In this document: in pieces, positions 1-5,241 of the stretch
Position numbering within the stretch: position 1 is the stretch's first letter
Layout of the letters: each line of letters begins with the position of its first letter
The notes under the pieces: generated by a model
Told to the model about the DNA's origin: nothing
What the model saw: only the letters and a program-made list of their open reading frames with translations
Database searches by the model: none
Translations under genes and position numbers: made by a program
NCBI GenBank assembly: GCA_937967345.1
Contig: CALBTN010000187.1
Span: 1 to 10,224, forward strand
Source of the DNA: an uncultured Rubrivivax sp.
Lineage (GTDB): Bacteria; Pseudomonadota; Gammaproteobacteria; Burkholderiales; Burkholderiaceae_C
Direction: 5' to 3'
Length of the DNA: 10,224 bases

Positions 1-487
1 AGGCCTCGATGTCGGGCGCGGCGGTGATGCTCTTGGGCGCGAAGCTCTGGATGAACCTGAACACCTGGCCGAACACCAGGAAGTAGCAAAAGGCCACGCC
101 CAGAAAGAACAGCACCGTGCTGGAGATGACCAGCGGCAGCACCATTTTCTTTTCGTGGTTGTAAAGCCCCGGCGCGACGAAGGCCCACACCTGGTACAGC
201 ACCACCGGCAGCGCCAGCAGGAAGGCGGCGAGCAGGGTGATCTTCAGCGGCACCAGGAACGGCGAGATGACGTTGGTGGCGATCATCGTCGCGCCGGCCG
301 GCAGGTGCGACACCAGCGGCGCGGCCAGCATGTCGTACAGCGGCCCCGAGCCGGGCCACACCAGCAGCACACCGAAGGCGACGCCGACCGCGATCAGTGC
401 GCGGATCAAGCGGTCGCGCAACTCGACCAGGTGCGAAACGAAGGGCGCCTCGGTGCCTTCGAGTTCGTCGCGCGGCGGCTCGGTCAC
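1..487 (-). CDS. tatC: Twin-arginine translocase subunit TatC (3' end beyond window)
   Basis: TatC is the polytopic inner-membrane receptor of the Tat pathway; it binds twin-arginine signal peptides with TatB and then recruits TatA to move folded proteins to the periplasm. About 162 of roughly 260 residues are present. The N-terminus has the family motif HLVELRDRL (residues 19-27); E22 and R24 match E. coli E15 and R17 of the signal-binding face. ATMIATNVISPF (66-77) and the YQVWAF...LYNHE stretch (98-112), with E112 matching E. coli E103, are classic TatC. Hydrophobic helices lie near 28-46, 80-100 and 115-140. The start is GTG at 487, chosen because a GGAGG ribosome binding site (494-498) lies six bases upstream and conservation begins just after it. 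It is the last gene seen of the tatABC operon, 58 bp after tatB. The C-terminal part is cut by the window edge, not broken. Confidence 0.96.
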   Translation of the reverse strand, partial: MTEPPRDELEGTEAPFVSHLVELRDRLIRALIAVGVAFGVLLVWPGSGPLYDMLAAPLVSHLPAGATMIATNVISPFLVPLKITLLAAFLLALPVVLYQVWAFVAPGLYNHEKKMVLPLVISSTVLFFLGVAFCYFLVFGQVFRFIQSFAPKSITAAPDIEA

Positions 488-493
488 CAGCGC

Positions 494-498
494 CCTCC
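494..498 (-). promoter_or_regulatory. Ribosome binding site deciding the GTG start of tatC
   Basis: On the minus strand this reads GGAGG, six bases before GTG at 487. There is no ATG at the expected N-terminus, so this site settles the GTG start. Confidence 0.75.
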
Positions 499-545
499 GC
501 GCGCGGCGCGCCGGGTGCCGGCCGCCGCACGGCCGCGGTGCCCGC

Positions 546-1028
546 TCACGGCCCGGCCTTGCGGCGCGACAGACCGGGCGGGCGGAAGCGCGCGACGCGC
601 GCCGCGCCCGACTGCGCGTGGGTGCGAATGCCCTGGCGCTGCTTGTACCACTGCGGCGTGGCGCCGCGCTTGAGCCGCCAGCGCTTGTTCGGGTGCTTGT
701 ACTGCGGCGCCGGCGCCTCGGCGGCGGCGTCGGGCGGCAGCGGCAGGTCCGACCAGGCCGACTGCAATTCGTCGTGGGTGCTGCGCACCTCGTCGCGCAC
801 GCTGGTCTCGACCTCGCGCGCCGCGTCCTCGACCTGCGTCTTCATCTTCTTCAGCTCGTCGAGCTCGATCGAGCGGCTGACCTCGGCCTTGACGTCAGCC
901 ACGTAGCGCTGGGCCTTGCCCAGCATGTGGCCCACCGTGCGTGCCACGCGCGGCAGTTTCTCCGGGCCGATCACGATCAGCGCCACCGCGCCGATCAGCG
1001 CGAGCTTGTCGAAGCCGAAATCGATCAC
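546..1028 (-). CDS. tatB: Sec-independent protein translocase subunit TatB
   Basis: TatB pairs with TatC to form the twin-arginine signal peptide receptor in the inner membrane. The 160-residue product has a short N-terminal membrane helix (about 6-20) ending in the hinge G21-P22 of the GPEKLPRVART motif, which separates TatB from TatA. A long amphipathic and charged helix follows (about 24-85), then a Pro/Ala linker and a basic tail. The tail (TPQWYKQR, then QSGAARVARFRP, about 123-151) resembles TatB tails I recall from Burkholderiales. The start is GTG at 1028, as the family's MIDxGFDKL start begins exactly there; the ribosome binding site is weak. It lies 26 bp after tatA and 58 bp before tatC, consistent with a single tatABC transcript. 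Confidence 0.96.
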   Translation of the reverse strand: MIDFGFDKLALIGAVALIVIGPEKLPRVARTVGHMLGKAQRYVADVKAEVSRSIELDELKKMKTQVEDAAREVETSVRDEVRSTHDELQSAWSDLPLPPDAAAEAPAPQYKHPNKRWRLKRGATPQWYKQRQGIRTHAQSGAARVARFRPPGLSRRKAGP

Positions 1029-1054
1029 GCCGGGTCTTCGCGGTGCCGGCCGGC

Positions 1055-1291
1055 TCAGGTCTTGGTCCGCGCCTCGACGTCGACCGTGCGATCGGCGGCG
1101 CTCTTGCTGGCCCCCACCTGCGGCGGTGCGTCGGGCGCGGCGGCGTCTTCGCTGCCGCTTTTCATGCCGTCCTTGAAGCCCTTGACCGCCCCGCCGAGGT
1201 CGGTGCCGATGTTCTTCAGCTTCTTGGTGCCGAAGATCAACACCACCACCAGCAACACGATCAGCCAGTGCCAGATGCTGAACGAACCCAT
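1055..1291 (-). CDS. tatA: Sec-independent protein translocase subunit TatA
   Basis: TatA is the pore-forming subunit that assembles around TatBC to let folded twin-arginine substrates cross the inner membrane. The 78-residue protein opens with MGSFSIWHWLIVLL, a membrane helix (about 6-19), then the F20-G21 hinge, TKKL, and an amphipathic helix (LKNIGTDLGGAVKGFKDGM, about 25-43). The C-terminus is polar and unstructured, as usual for TatA; the length is normal. An AGGAGA ribosome binding site (1298-1303) precedes ATG. It is 55 bp after the HIT gene and 26 bp before tatB. The FGTKKL hinge, rather than GPEKLP, distinguishes it from TatB. Confidence 0.97.
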   Translation of the reverse strand: MGSFSIWHWLIVLLVVVLIFGTKKLKNIGTDLGGAVKGFKDGMKSGSEDAAAPDAPPQVGASKSAADRTVDVEARTKT

Positions 1292-1346
1292 CTCGTCTCT
1301 CCTGCGCGAACGACTGCCGATTCTAGGTGAGCACGCTTGTGCGGGA

Positions 1347-1703
1347 TCAACCCCGCAGCCAGGGGCGCGGGCCGCCCATCACGTGCACGTGCAGATGCTG
1401 CACCTCCTGGTGGCCGTCCTGTCCGGTATTGATCAAGGTGCGAAAGCCGTTGGTCACGCCCAGCTCGCGCATCAGCCGCGGCGCCAGCACCAAGATGCGC
1501 CCGAGCAGCGCCTCGTGCTCGGCGCTCACGTCGTAGTGCGACACCAGGTGCTGCTTCGGGATGATCAGCAGGTGCACCGGCGCCCACGGCGCGATGTCGT
1601 GAAAGGCCAGCAGTTGATCGTCTTCGTAGGCCTTCTTCGCCGGGATCTGGCCGGCGACGATCTTGCAGAAGATGCAGTTCGCGTCGTGCGTCATCGTGCT
1701 CAT
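1347..1703 (-). CDS. hinT: HIT family hydrolase (HinT-like purine nucleoside phosphoramidase)
   Basis: Members of the histidine triad branch of this size hydrolyse adenosine or guanosine 5'-phosphoramidates and similar nucleotide conjugates in the cytosol. The 118-residue product shows CIFCKIVAGQIPA (10-22), the HLLIIPKQH strand (44-52), and the catalytic triad HLHVHVMGG (103-111). The middle histidine is the expected nucleophile. Cys-x-x-Cys near the N-terminus is common in this branch and may bind zinc. ATG at 1703 has its only AAGG immediately adjacent, which is too close; a second in-frame ATG at 1694 (MTHDANCIF) sits nine bases after the same AAGG and may be the true start. It follows the DUF4870 gene by 6 bp and precedes tatA by 55 bp. 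This HIT-tatA linkage is common in Burkholderiales. Confidence 0.93.
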   Translation of the reverse strand: MSTMTHDANCIFCKIVAGQIPAKKAYEDDQLLAFHDIAPWAPVHLLIIPKQHLVSHYDVSAEHEALLGRILVLAPRLMRELGVTNGFRTLINTGQDGHQEVQHLHVHVMGGPRPWLRG

Positions 1704-1709
1704 CCTTGC

Positions 1710-2093
1710 TCAGCCCGGCATCGCCTCGTTGGCGTTGAGCTTCATCCAGCCGCGCACCACGCGGTACAGGAACCAGATCGAGATCACGCCCCAGGCGATC
1801 CAGCCCGGCACCAGCAGCAGCAGCCACAGCGGCGCGGTCAGCAGGTACAGCCCCGCCGCCCACAGCACGCTGCGGATGCGCCAGCTGAAGTGGCTTTGCT
1901 GCCAGGTGCCGACGGCGTCGTCGCGTTTGACCAGATCGACGACGAAGGCCACGATCAGCAAGGCGACGCTGGCCTGCGCGCCCGGCATCACCGCGCCGAC
2001 GGCAACGATCAGGTGCAGCAAGTAGCTGATGTGGCCGATCAGCTTCAGCGACGACTCGCGCTCGTCGAGACGGACGATCGGGTTGAGGTTCAT
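1710..2093 (-). CDS. DUF4870-type small membrane protein, function unknown
   Basis: This 127-residue inner-membrane protein resembles DUF4870 proteins. The features I recognise are the KRDDA-x-GT-x2-SHF-x-WRIRS signature (about 56-75) between two pairs of hydrophobic segments. The first hydrophobic region spans about 18-54 (HISYLLHLIVAVGAVMPG, then VALLIVAFVVDL) and the second about 76-110 (SVLWAAGLYLLTAPLWLLLL and on). No catalytic residues are evident and no function is known to me. The ATG at 2093 overlaps the hisE TGA by four bases (ATGA), which supports this start and implies translational coupling. The frame stays open further upstream but overlaps hisE and is not conserved-looking there. 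The stop is 6 bp before the HIT gene, so it sits inside a his-HIT-tat operon. Confidence 0.85.
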   Translation of the reverse strand: MNLNPIVRLDERESSLKLIGHISYLLHLIVAVGAVMPGAQASVALLIVAFVVDLVKRDDAVGTWQQSHFSWRIRSVLWAAGLYLLTAPLWLLLLVPGWIAWGVISIWFLYRVVRGWMKLNANEAMPG

Positions 2094-2437
2094 GTGCGGT
2101 CGGCCTCCCGGGATTGCAGTTTGCGTGCGGCGAACTCCTCCAACCCCGATTGCCCCTCGCGGCGCTGCAACTCGGCCAGCACATCGGCCGGGCCCAGGCC
2201 GAACTGCGCCAGCAGCAGCATCGAGTGGAACCAAAGGTCCGCCACTTCGTACACGATCTTGGCGCGATCACCGTCCTTGCCCGCCATCACGGTCTCCGTG
2301 GCTTCCTCGCCGATCTTCTTCAAGATGGCGTCGCCCCCCTTGGAAAACAAGCGCGCGACGTAACTCTTGTCGGGGTCGCCGCCGCGCCGGCTGGCGATGA
2401 CCTCGGCCAGCCGCGCCAGGGTGTCGTGTTCGTTCAT
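2090..2437 (-). CDS. hisE: Phosphoribosyl-ATP pyrophosphatase
   Basis: HisE hydrolyses phosphoribosyl-ATP to phosphoribosyl-AMP and pyrophosphate, the second step of histidine synthesis. The 115-residue alpha-helical protein belongs to the MazG-like all-alpha NTP pyrophosphatase superfamily. It shows the conserved KSYVARLFSKGGDAILKKIGEEATE stretch (about 24-48), with the acidic cluster E44-E45-xx-E48 as metal ligands, and the second motif YEVADLWFHSMLLL (63-76) with D67. Start ATG at 2437 directly abuts the hisI TAG stop with no gap, so translation is probably coupled. Its own stop overlaps the start of the DUF4870 gene. HisE is a separate protein here, as usual in betaproteobacteria, not fused to HisI as in E. 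coli. Confidence 0.96.
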   Translation of the reverse strand: MNEHDTLARLAEVIASRRGGDPDKSYVARLFSKGGDAILKKIGEEATETVMAGKDGDRAKIVYEVADLWFHSMLLLAQFGLGPADVLAELQRREGQSGLEEFAARKLQSREADRT

Positions 2438-2797
2438 CTACTTGTAGATCCGCTCGGGCGCCAGCAGCACCGGCTCGACCTCATGCCACGCGCCGTCGCG
2501 GTACAGGCGAAAGAAGCAGCTGTGGCGCCCGAGCTGCGTCACCTTCAGCAGCAGCACGTCGCTGTCGCAGTCCAGCCGCATTTCGTGCACCTGCTGGAAG
2601 TGGCCCGACTCCTCGCCCTTGTGCCACAGCCGCTGGCGCGATCGGCTCCAGTACACCGCCTGGGCGCTGGCGGCGGTGCGCGCCAGCGCCTCGCGGTTCA
2701 TGTAGCCCAGCATCAGCACGTCGTTGCTGCCAAGCTCCTGCGCGATCACCGGCAGCAGCCCCTGCGCGTCCCACTTGACCTCGTCGAGCCAGTCCAT
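2438..2797 (-). CDS. hisI: Phosphoribosyl-AMP cyclohydrolase, apparently lacking one zinc-ligand loop
   Basis: HisI opens the purine ring of phosphoribosyl-AMP, the third step of histidine synthesis, as a zinc- and magnesium-dependent dimer. The 119 residues include GYMNREAL (31-38), YWSRSRQRLWHKGEESGH (49-66) and the metal motif D76-C77-D78-x-D80. Known HisI proteins then carry a CHxG element (TCHKG in E. coli) before the final SCF cysteine; these cysteines and C77 bind zinc. Here the chain runs VTQLGRHSCFF with no CHxG cysteine. The DCD-to-SCF spacing is 20 residues against 26 in E. coli HisIE, so about 6-7 residues are missing near G90-R91, in frame. Zinc binding could be altered; the rest looks intact. 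ATG at 2797 has only a poor ribosome binding site. hisE abuts directly downstream, but mutT rather than hisF lies upstream. Confidence 0.93.
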   Translation of the reverse strand: MDWLDEVKWDAQGLLPVIAQELGSNDVLMLGYMNREALARTAASAQAVYWSRSRQRLWHKGEESGHFQQVHEMRLDCDSDVLLLKVTQLGRHSCFFRLYRDGAWHEVEPVLLAPERIYK

Positions 2798-2825
2798 CGG
2801 GGCAGTTTAACCATCCGCCCAGCGA

Positions 2826-3386
2826 TCACCCTTGGTGCGTCGGGCCGGCGAAGCCTTGTTCGGCGGCGAACCACCGCAGCACCGGGATCGTGCCGGGCAG
2901 CACCGGGCGCACCTGCAGCGGCAGGCGCTGCCATGCCATCGCCTGGCCCTCGCGCATCTGAAGCTGCCCTTGCCAGCTGAACACCTTGCAAAAGTGCAGC
3001 CGCACGCGCGCGTGCTCGTAGTCCATCAGCTCGATCTTCCAGGGCTCGGGTGCGGCGATGGCGATGCCCAGCTCCTCGTGCAGCTCGCGGCGCAAGGCCT
3101 GCGCCACCGTCTCGCCCGGCTCGAGCTTGCCGCCCGGAAACTCCCAGTAGCCGGCGTAGACCTTGCCAACGGGCCGGCTGGTCAGCAAGAAGCGGCCGTC
3201 GCGGTCGATCAGCAAGCCCACCGCGACGTCGACGGGACGGCGCGGCTCCTGCGGCTCGACGTCGACGGGACGGCGCGGCTCCTGCGGCGCGACGTCGACT
3301 GGGCGGCGCGGCTCCTGCGGCTCGACGTCGACCGCGCGGCGCAGCAGCGCGGCATCGGCACGCGCCGGCTCGGGCGGGCCGCTCAA
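2826..3386 (-). CDS. mutT: MutT-like Nudix hydrolase with an N-terminal 11-residue repeat tract
   Basis: This is a Nudix hydrolase of the MutT/8-oxo-dGTPase type, expected to clear oxidised guanine nucleotides from the pool. The complete Nudix box runs 86-108 (G86, E92, R100-E101, E104-E105, G107). YAGYWEFPGG before it and MREGQAMAWQRL (about 145-156) are typical of MutT. The proposed start is TTG at 3386, overlapping the DUF815 stop as TTGA, because GGAAGG (3395-3400) lies eight bases upstream and no in-frame ATG exists before the domain. That gives 186 residues. Residues 19-51 are three copies of VDV(E/A)PQEPRRP, then VDVAVG starts the domain. The alternative start, GTG at 3221, would give 131 residues, close to E. 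coli MutT, and would remove the repeats. The Nudix assignment is firm; substrate and start are inferred. Confidence 0.9.
   Translation of the reverse strand: MSGPPEPARADAALLRRAVDVEPQEPRRPVDVAPQEPRRPVDVEPQEPRRPVDVAVGLLIDRDGRFLLTSRPVGKVYAGYWEFPGGKLEPGETVAQALRRELHEELGIAIAAPEPWKIELMDYEHARVRLHFCKVFSWQGQLQMREGQAMAWQRLPLQVRPVLPGTIPVLRWFAAEQGFAGPTHQG
3225..3340. repeat. 33-bp tandem repeat, three full copies plus a partial fourth
   Basis: Units start at 3225, 3258 and 3291, each opening with GACGTCGAC, and a partial copy begins at 3324. Copies differ at only a few bases. The period is 11 codons, so copy-number change keeps the mutT frame. It encodes the VDV(E/A)PQEPRRP repeats ahead of the Nudix domain, if translation starts at the TTG. 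Confidence 0.95.
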
Positions 3387-4255
3387 CGCGGGTGCCTTCC
3401 GGCGTAGTCGGTGGCGAACTGGTAGGCCACGCGCCCCGACCGCGAGCCGCGCTCGAGCGCCCACACCAGGCTTTCCTGGCGCGCGGCGGCGATCGCGTCT
3501 TCGGCCACGCCGAAGCTGCGCAGCCACTGCGCGACGATCGCGAGGTACTCGGCCTGGGTGAACGGATAGAAGCTGATCCACAGGCCGAAGCGCTCGGACA
3601 GCGAGATCTTCTCCTCGACCACCTCGCCCGGATGCACCTCGCCGTCCTCGGTGTGCTTGTAGCTGAGGTTGTCCGACATGTACTCCGGCAGCAGGTGGCG
3701 CCGGTTGCTGGTGGCGTAGATCAGCACGTTGGCCGACGACTGCGCCACCGAGCCGTCGAGGATCGACTTCAGGGCCTTGTAGCCGGGCTCGCCCTCGTCG
3801 AAGCTCAGGTCGTCGCAGTACACGATGAAGCGCTCGGGGCGCTGGGCCACCAGCTCGACGATGTCGGGCAGGTCCACCAGGTCGGTCTTGTCGACTTCGA
3901 TCAGGCGCAGCCCGCGCGGCGCGAACTCGTTCAGGCAGGCCTTGATCAGCGAACTCTTGCCGGTGCCGCGCGCGCCGGTCAACAGCACGTTGTTGGCGCC
4001 ATGCCCGGCGACGAACTGCTCGGTGTTGCGCAGCAGCCGCTGCTTCTGCGGCTCGACCTCGACCAGCGCGTTCAGCCGGATGGCCGCGACGTGGCGCACC
4101 GGCTCGATGCGCCCGCCGCTGCCGCGCTTGCGGTAGCGAAAGGCCACCGAGGCACCCCAGTCGGGCGCGGCCAACGGCTGCGGCAGCAGCGTCTCCAGCC
4201 GCTGCAGCAAGGCTTCAGCGCGGGCGATCAACGATTCGAGGGAGGGCGCGGTCAT
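3383..4255 (-). CDS. DUF815-family AAA+ ATPase
   Basis: This 290-residue cytosolic P-loop ATPase belongs to the DUF815 family, whose cellular role is not established. It has Walker A GARGTGKS (94-101), Walker B FIVYCDDL (143-150, D148-D149) and a sensor-1-like ATSN (181-184). Family stretches YKALKSILDG (159-168) and RRHLLPEYMSDN (185-196) are also present. About 60 residues of helical N-terminal region precede the ATPase core. ATG at 4255 is the only sensible start, but no Shine-Dalgarno precedes it. A TACACT hexamer ends seven bases before the ATG, which could mean a leaderless transcript. It begins 69 bp after slmA, and its stop overlaps the mutT start by three bases, suggesting co-expression. 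DnaA- or DnaC-type loaders are related AAA+ proteins, but the DUF815 signatures fit better. Confidence 0.9.
   Translation of the reverse strand: MTAPSLESLIARAEALLQRLETLLPQPLAAPDWGASVAFRYRKRGSGGRIEPVRHVAAIRLNALVEVEPQKQRLLRNTEQFVAGHGANNVLLTGARGTGKSSLIKACLNEFAPRGLRLIEVDKTDLVDLPDIVELVAQRPERFIVYCDDLSFDEGEPGYKALKSILDGSVAQSSANVLIYATSNRRHLLPEYMSDNLSYKHTEDGEVHPGEVVEEKISLSERFGLWISFYPFTQAEYLAIVAQWLRSFGVAEDAIAAARQESLVWALERGSRSGRVAYQFATDYAGRHPR
3395..3400 (-). promoter_or_regulatory. Ribosome binding site supporting a TTG start for mutT
   Basis: The minus strand reads GGAAGG, eight bases before TTG at 3386. It lies inside the last codons of the DUF815 gene, so mutT would be translated by coupling or re-initiation. 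It favours including the repeat tract in the protein. Confidence 0.5.
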
Positions 4256-4261
4256 GACGAC

Positions 4262-4267
4262 AGTGTA
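4262..4267 (-). promoter_or_regulatory. Possible -10 element for a leaderless DUF815 transcript
   Basis: The minus strand reads TACACT, with six bases between it and the ATG at 4255, so a start at the usual distance would be the A of the ATG. There is no Shine-Dalgarno. I see no good -35 hexamer 16-18 bp upstream, so this is weak. Confidence 0.25.
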
Positions 4268-4312
4268 GGCAGCATGCGGCTGCTGCCGGATCGCGCCGGC
4301 GCGGCGGATCGG

Positions 4313-4336
4313 GCGGTCAAGCGGTCAAGCGGTCAA
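4313..4336. repeat. 8-bp tandem repeat, three perfect copies, spanning the slmA stop codon
   Basis: GCGGTCAA occurs three times without interruption (4313, 4321, 4329). The slmA TGA (4325-4327) falls within the repeat. On the minus strand the units read TTGACCGC. The stop is reached in the second unit, so any copy number of two or more gives the same SlmA end; only a single copy would remove it. The tract also lies in the leader of the DUF815 gene. Confidence 0.93.
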
Positions 4337-5137
4337 GCGGCGCAGCGCCAGATCCAGATGCTCGGTGGGCATGCGCTTGAAGCCCGAGCGCGCGTAACGC
4401 TGCAGCCGGCCCACCACCAGCGCGGTCAGCGCCGAGGCCAGCGCCTGCGCATCCACCGTCGGCGTGCTCGAACCGGCGGACTCGGCCGCCAGGCGCAGCG
4501 ACTGGCGCAGCTGCGCCTCGACGCGGTCGAAGAACAGGTTCATGCGCGTGGTCAGCCGCTCGTGCTCGAACACCAGCGCGTCGCCAACCATCACGCGCGC
4601 CATGCCGGGGTTCTTCTCGCCGAACTGCAGCAGCACCGCGACGACGCGCTGCGCCTGCTCGGCACCGCCGCTGTCGCGCTCGACGATCTGGTTGACCAGC
4701 GTGAACACGCTGGCTTCGATGAACTCGATCAGCCCTTCGAACATCTGCGCCTTGCTCGCGAAGTGGCGGTACAGCGCGGCTTCGCTGACCTCGAGCCGCG
4801 CCGCCAGCGCCGCGGTGGTGATGCGCTCGGCGCCCGATTGCTCGAGCATCGTCGCCAGGGTCTGCAGGATCTGCACGCGGCGCTCGCCGGGTTTGGGCCG
4901 CTTGCGCACGCGCGCGGCTGGCGCCACCGGCGGCGCTGCCGCACCAGCGGCTCGAGCGTCGGCGGCCGGCTCGGCCGGCGCGCCGACTGGCGCAGCGTCA
5001 TCGCTGCGGTCGTGCCCGTCGCTGTCGTGCGGCAGCTCGGCCGCGGGCGGCGCCTCATCCGGCGCCAAGGCACCGGCCGCCGTGCTCGGCTGCGGCGCGG
5101 CCTGGACGTCGGCGTGGCTTGGCGGCGTGTCGGACAT
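4325..5137 (-). CDS. slmA: Nucleoid occlusion factor SlmA (TetR family) with long N-terminal extension
   Basis: SlmA binds specific chromosomal sites and antagonises FtsZ assembly over the nucleoid, preventing division through DNA. The TetR helix-turn-helix lies at about 86-140 (ITTAALAARLEVSEAALYRHFASK, 106-129). The effector part shows GMARVMVGDALVFEHERL (178-195), then FFDRVEAQLRQ (202-212), closely matching E. coli SlmA; this separates it from ordinary TetR repressors. The product is 270 residues against 198 in E. coli. The excess is an Ala/Pro/Asp-rich, probably disordered N-terminus (1-76) followed by basic RVRKRPKPGERR. ATG at 5137 has no strong ribosome binding site; GTG at 4909 (V77) would give 194 residues, near family length. 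It follows the HAD gene by 104 bp. Identity is firm; the start is less sure. Confidence 0.9.
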   Translation of the reverse strand: MSDTPPSHADVQAAPQPSTAAGALAPDEAPPAAELPHDSDGHDRSDDAAPVGAPAEPAADARAAGAAAPPVAPAARVRKRPKPGERRVQILQTLATMLEQSGAERITTAALAARLEVSEAALYRHFASKAQMFEGLIEFIEASVFTLVNQIVERDSGGAEQAQRVVAVLLQFGEKNPGMARVMVGDALVFEHERLTTRMNLFFDRVEAQLRQSLRLAAESAGSSTPTVDAQALASALTALVVGRLQRYARSGFKRMPTEHLDLALRRLTA

Positions 5138-5151
5138 GGTGGCGTCGTGCG

Positions 5152-5170
5152 CCCGGCAGGGGCAGCCGGG
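5152..5170. other. Small inverted repeat in the slmA upstream region
   Basis: CCCGGC and GCCGGG flank a seven-base loop, just upstream of the slmA ATG. There is no T-tract. It could be an operator, part of an mRNA leader hairpin, or chance in GC-rich DNA. Confidence 0.3.
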
Positions 5171-5178
5171 TCATTCTG

Positions 5179-5233
5179 GCATGGGGCCTCGGCGCGGCCC
5201 GATGCAGGTAAACACCGACCCTGCCCCCCATGC
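5179..5233. other. Nested inverted repeats between the HAD gene and slmA
   Basis: Outer arms GCATGGGG (5179-5186) and CCCCATGC (5226-5233) enclose inner arms GCAGG (5204-5208) and CCTGC (5220-5224). The element lies wholly in the 104-bp gap. With no T-run it is not a classic terminator. It may be an attenuator, operator or RNA processing hairpin controlling read-through into slmA. Confidence 0.4.
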
Positions 5234-5241
5234 GCGGTGGG

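Noticed and set aside
237..2363. A 708-codon open frame on the plus strand across tat, HIT and his genes
   Set aside because: It is antisense to several clearly conserved genes, and its translation is low-complexity Arg/Ala/His-rich, as expected from GC-rich DNA.
3225..3340. CRISPR-like array
   Set aside because: The 33-bp units are directly adjacent with no spacers, and lie in a coding frame.
5138..5241. SlmA-binding site (autoregulation)
   Set aside because: No match to the GTGAGTACTCAC-like palindrome known for E. coli SlmA was seen.
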